A stretch of DNA of 24,934 nt from Smittium culicis (taxonomy: Eukaryota > Kickxellomycota > Harpellomycetes > Harpellales > Legeriomycetaceae). Below are positions 21,441 through 24,934 of the stretch, in pieces. Under the pieces are notes generated by a model. That model was not told where the DNA came from, ran no database searches, and saw nothing but the letters and a program-made list of their open reading frames with translations. How positions within the stretch are numbered: the stretch's first letter is position 1; the number at the start of each line of letters is the position of its first letter. The stretch spans positions 1 through 24,934 of the forward strand of contig LSSN01000283.1 of the NCBI GenBank assembly GCA_001970855.1, in the 5' to 3' direction. The translations under genes were made by a program, and so were the position numbers.

Positions 21441-24400
21441 TTATGGGTAATCCTGGATACAAGAGTTTGGAATGTATCCAATTTTGTTGGGTTCTAGCTG
21501 AGTTGGGTCAACTAGACAAACTTTAGTGTATCCGGAAGATGGGCTTGAGTAGTTGATTTTTTGGTTATTGCTATCAAAATTAAAACTGGAATCGCTGTCA
21601 GAAGAGTCGTCATCACCGTCGCTTGGTAAAATTCGAACTGTTTGAGTAGGATTCACAGTTATTTCTTCAACTGATCGAGCATCGTAAGCAGTAGAAATCT
21701 TCCTATATATGGCAGCAAACTTGGTCCATGAAGGGGACTTCATGTTACCTATTTTAGAGACGTATATTTTTGGGATCCAGCCTTTAATTCCGGATTTGAC
21801 CCATCCGTCATACATTCTACTATAAGACTCTGGATCAGCTAGTTCTACCAATTTGAGTTTTTCGCCATAAATCCAGTTAGAGTCGAATTTTCCGCTAATC
21901 GGAGAATTAGAGTCTGTTGAAGGAGTAGGAAGAATAATAATTAAATCCTTGTATTCGAGGTGTAGGCCTGAATCCTCAGTGGGATTGTAATCGAAAACGG
22001 CTTGGTAGAACATCGGTTCTATTTCATCAGTACTATTCGAGTCAGTTTTAGCATTGCTTAAAAAAATGCTATCAAAGCTATCAGTATTAGCTTGTGGTGA
22101 TTTTGCACTAAATGGCGATTGTGTATTGAATGGGGATTGGTTGTTAAATGGCGAACTTATTGGTTGGTTTTTAGTGACTGTGGTCTTGGGTTCAGAGTTG
22201 AAAAAATCAGCAGATGAGTCGGAAGAGATACTGTTGTCATCATTGGCTAAAAACTCAATACTGCTTTCCAGGTTTTTTTTAGATTCTTGGGGAGAACCAA
22301 ATAACTTCGAAAACAAAGTGGCAGCAGTGTTATGGAATTGCTCGTTGCTAGGGCCATTTCTAGTGTCTGAAGCTGTGTTTGGATTGAGATCAGTTTGGGC
22401 ATTGGAAGATGAAGGGAGTGGTGAGCCATTTTCGTCATGAGAAAAAAATGGATTTGCTGACGCAGGAGTATTTGAGGATTCAGTAATTTTTACGTTAGAT
22501 TTAAGCATATCATTAGCGTCTGTAGAAGTATGTGAAATTGGCGTGTTTTGTTGAGGTTTGTGGTGCTCAGCTTGGCTGGGATCGAAATTTCCATTACTGG
22601 ATTGCGTAAATGGAGATGCGCTAGCTTCAGAGTTGGGTAAGTTTGATTTTTCATTTATAGTTGAATTTTCGAAGGTGTTGGTGTAAGTGGATGAGGTTTG
22701 GGCGGGTGATGGGCCTTCGAAGTATAGACCCAAAGCTTTTTGACGTTCTATTAGTCTCTGTTGGGCCAATTTTTTAAGTTTTGCAGCGCGGTCTTCAGAG
22801 CTTAAGTCCAGGGTTCTATTTGATTTAAAGCTAGAGTCAGAGGCAGGGCTGAAGGCTTTGTTTTTTGAGTTTATATCATATGATTTCATAACAGAGTTGA
22901 GAGTTGTAACAGGAGTAGATACACGGTCAAAATCAGCTGATGTAGCGACGAAAGGACTAGAATTTCTAATAGTTTCATTAACGTTAGGACTATTGTTTTC
23001 AATTGGTTTGGAGGTCAATGAATCAAGAATAGAGCTTGGGATCAAATCATTAGATGAAATATGAGACTTTTGGAGACTTTTGAGTTCCAGAATAAGGTCA
23101 GAGACCTTAGAATTGAAGATACCAGAACCATTTTGAAATTTTTCAAAGAAAGTAAAGTCAAATAAGTAGCTGAGGTCATTAATGGAGAAAAGGCTTTCGA
23201 AACCTTTTTGGTGGAAATGGGAATCAATTTCAGTAATGAAATGGTTATAAGATTGAGTGTTTAGTTTAATTTGGTTGCTGATATCATCTGGGTTAGGGGT
23301 AGATGGGCTAGATGCTGATGGAGAGTCATCAAAATTATAAGTTAAACCAGTGAGGGCTTTCATTCTTTCGGCGATAAGGGAAGCAGCCTTAGAGCTTTTA
23401 TCAGAGGCATTAGGGGAAGATAATTTTTTAGCAGATTCAAACTTTTGAGTTTGAAGAGATAGGTAGCTTTTAGATTTATTAGAGTAGTCTTCAAAGAGTC
23501 TTTGTAGTTCAGAGTAAAGGAGAAATGCTTTTGTAACTAATTGCTGACGTTTAATAATTAGATTTTCTAGAGGAGAATCAGAAATTTTCTGAGTTTGATT
23601 GAAGTCAGAGAAGGCGAAATGGTCCAGGTCTATAGTGTTGCCTGAAACTGATTTAATTTTATCAATCAATTGATTTTCTGAAAGGTTATGGAAAGAAGTG
23701 GTATTTTTGGAAGATAATTTAGATTGTTTAAGGGATTCTAGTTCATATTCTTTTTTAGACAAATAAGCTTGTAAATCAGAAATTTTTGATGAATCCAAGA
23801 TAGAATCTGAGGAAGTATTTTGGCTATTTAAATGGCGCCTTGAGCTTCTTAGTACATGTGTGTCATCGCTATATTTATTAGTTTTAAGGGATGTAGATGA
23901 ATCATTTTGAGAGGAAGTAAGTTTTTGAGATGTTGAAGAAAAAGTCTGGGCTAGTTTTGGCTGTTGAGTAGTAGTAGAGCTGGGTTGGAAAGTTGGGGTG
24001 TTGATAAAGTTGGTTAGTTCTTGGGGTAAGGATTGAGGAATGGCGATGTTATCTTTTCTTTTATTTAAAAGATGTAGGGCAACAGAAAATTCGTTTAAAT
24101 TTAAAGAGCCAGAGCTATTAGAGTCAGAAAGCTGCCAAATTTGAGAAAGTTCATTTACAGGGATGCCAAATTTCAAAAAATAGTCTCTGACAGTTGATCC
24201 AGACAGGGAACCGGTGTGAGAGGAGTCAAGGGCGTGGAATTGGTTTTTGTAAGAGGTTTTCTGGGACTCGGAGATTACCCAAGGAGAAGTGGTTGGTTGT
24301 GAGGCTTGGGAGAAGGAGGTTTGAGTATGAACGAGTTTTGGGGAAGCTATTATATTATTGGAGTCAGAGTTGATATCAGGGAATCTGGTAGCGAAGTCCA

Positions 24401-24792
24401 AAGCTAAATCATCGATATCAGTGGCAGAGGGGGCAGAAGAGATGTGGGAGGAAGGATGAATATGAGTAATTTCGGGGGTAAAATGATTAGCTTTAGGGAA
24501 AGTTGCTTGAGTGGAGGTAGGGGAGGAAGGGGTAAAGTTAGTATTTTGAGAAAAGTTTGAGGATTGAGAGAATTCAAAGCCGCCGATGAAGTTTGAGTTT
24601 ATGGGACCCTGTGACAAGGATGAAGGTTTAGCAGATGAAAGTAAGTCTTTTTTGGCAAGTAATTCAGTGAGAATTGATGAAGGTAAACTGTTGGGGATAG
24701 GGGAGTTGTTGATAGCGTTTTTAGCTAGATGGAGAGCTAAAATGAATTCTAGAGGTTGTAGGTAACCTTTTTCGCCAATGTCAACTAGAGTC
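21441..24792 (-). CDS. EH-domain, coiled-coil and SH3 endocytic scaffold protein (5' partial, last exon)
   Basis: The exon begins at 24792 after a TTTTTAG acceptor, in phase 2, and is open for 1116 residues to TAA (21443-21441). Residues 1 to about 45 are the second half of an EH domain: TLVDIGEKGYLQPLEF with a 12-residue EF-hand loop, LALHL, then a proline-rich exit. The split codon would be completed as xxG, giving the conserved W if TG precedes. A full EH domain spans about 170-262 (bases 24284-24006) with IWQLSDSNSSGSLNLNEF. Helical, coiled-coil-prone segments lie at about 334-360 and 408-456, and a KLAQQRLIERQKALGL helix at about 674-689. One NPF (about 780-782) and several SPF motifs occur in the Ser-rich linker. 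An SH3 domain spans about 926-1015 (AVFDY start, GWIPKIYVSKI end) and a second, more divergent SH3-like fold about 1024-1114. EH domains bind NPF peptides, and EH/SH3 scaffolds such as Pan1, Ede1/Eps15 and intersectin organise endocytic sites and actin. The order resembles a compact intersectin more than yeast Pan1. The family is sure, the ortholog is not. Confidence 0.9.
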
Positions 24793-24934
24793 CTAAAAAT
24801 AGAAAAAGTGAATGGAAAATGAAGTCAAAAGAGGAATAAGCAGGAGGGGAAAAAAATGTATAAGTGGATTAAATAAAGCAAGTGGAAGATATAAAATTAT
24901 TTGAAGTAAGGAAGCGGGGGGGGGGGGGGAAGGG
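24793..24934 (-). other. Intron of the EH/SH3 gene, 3' part (donor outside the window)
   Basis: The acceptor is CTATTTTTAG ending at 24793, with a TTGAC-like branch candidate about 31 nt upstream. Joining here restores the EH consensus, whereas upstream translation loses it. The + strand from 24795 to the end contains no AC dinucleotide, so no GT donor is possible and the intron extends past the window. It includes a G14 run (C14 in the transcript). Confidence 0.75.
24916..24929. repeat. G14 homopolymer at the window end
   Basis: Fourteen consecutive G residues lie within the intron of the EH/SH3 gene, five bases before the window ends. On the transcribed strand it is a C run. It may be the place where an assembly stopped. 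Confidence 0.95.

Noticed and set aside
22054..22440. Open frame on the + strand, 128 codons, within the EH/SH3 exon
   Set aside because: It is a shadow of the 1116-residue frame on the other strand. It has no recognisable domain and no independent composition signal.

Overview
The window looks like nuclear DNA of a very AT-rich, early-diverging fungus. The evidence is spliced genes with short GT..AG introns, a fungal Medusa-type (DUF7082) regulator, a fungal-style EH-domain endocytic scaffold, Asn/Ser-rich low-complexity protein segments, and intergenic DNA that falls below 20% GC. A Zoopagomycota/Kickxellomycotina-like gut fungus (Harpellales type) would fit, but this placement is inference. 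I saw no rRNA, tRNA, CRISPR array or bacterial-style operon.

Layout. Positions 1-204 carry the last 67 codons of a strongly basic protein on the + strand. Positions 205-2221 are non-coding. Positions 2222-5478 (minus strand) hold one complete three-exon gene, read from three separate open frames. The two introns (63 and 95 nt) join in frame to give a 1032-residue protein with a central DUF7082/Medusa domain. From 5479 to 21440 there is almost 16 kb in which I find no credible gene. Positions 21441-24792 (minus strand) are the last exon of an EH + coiled-coil + SH3 scaffold protein. The preceding intron runs off the window end inside a G14 tract, so the 5' part of that gene is missing.

The gene desert is not featureless. 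Its less AT-rich flanks (about 6.2-9.7 kb and 19.4-21.1 kb) contain two dispersed repeat families. Family 1 is a 186-191 bp non-coding element, four copies, with inverted CCCTTTC..GAAAGGG ends; the best copy is bounded by TTAA on both sides, as expected of a piggyBac-type MITE. Family 2 is an older element of about 260 bp with four or five copies. One family 1 copy (7162-7347) sits inside a family 2 copy, which gives a relative insertion order. The core (about 9.7-19.4 kb) is extremely AT-rich and holds a 16-unit AAATGAT minisatellite at 16420-16529. Three isolated G/C homopolymers (10, 10 and 14 bases) stand out against this background.

The two well-supported genes have no evident functional link: one is a probable nuclear developmental regulator, the other a probable endocytic/actin scaffold. 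The repeat landscape is the most unusual part of the window.
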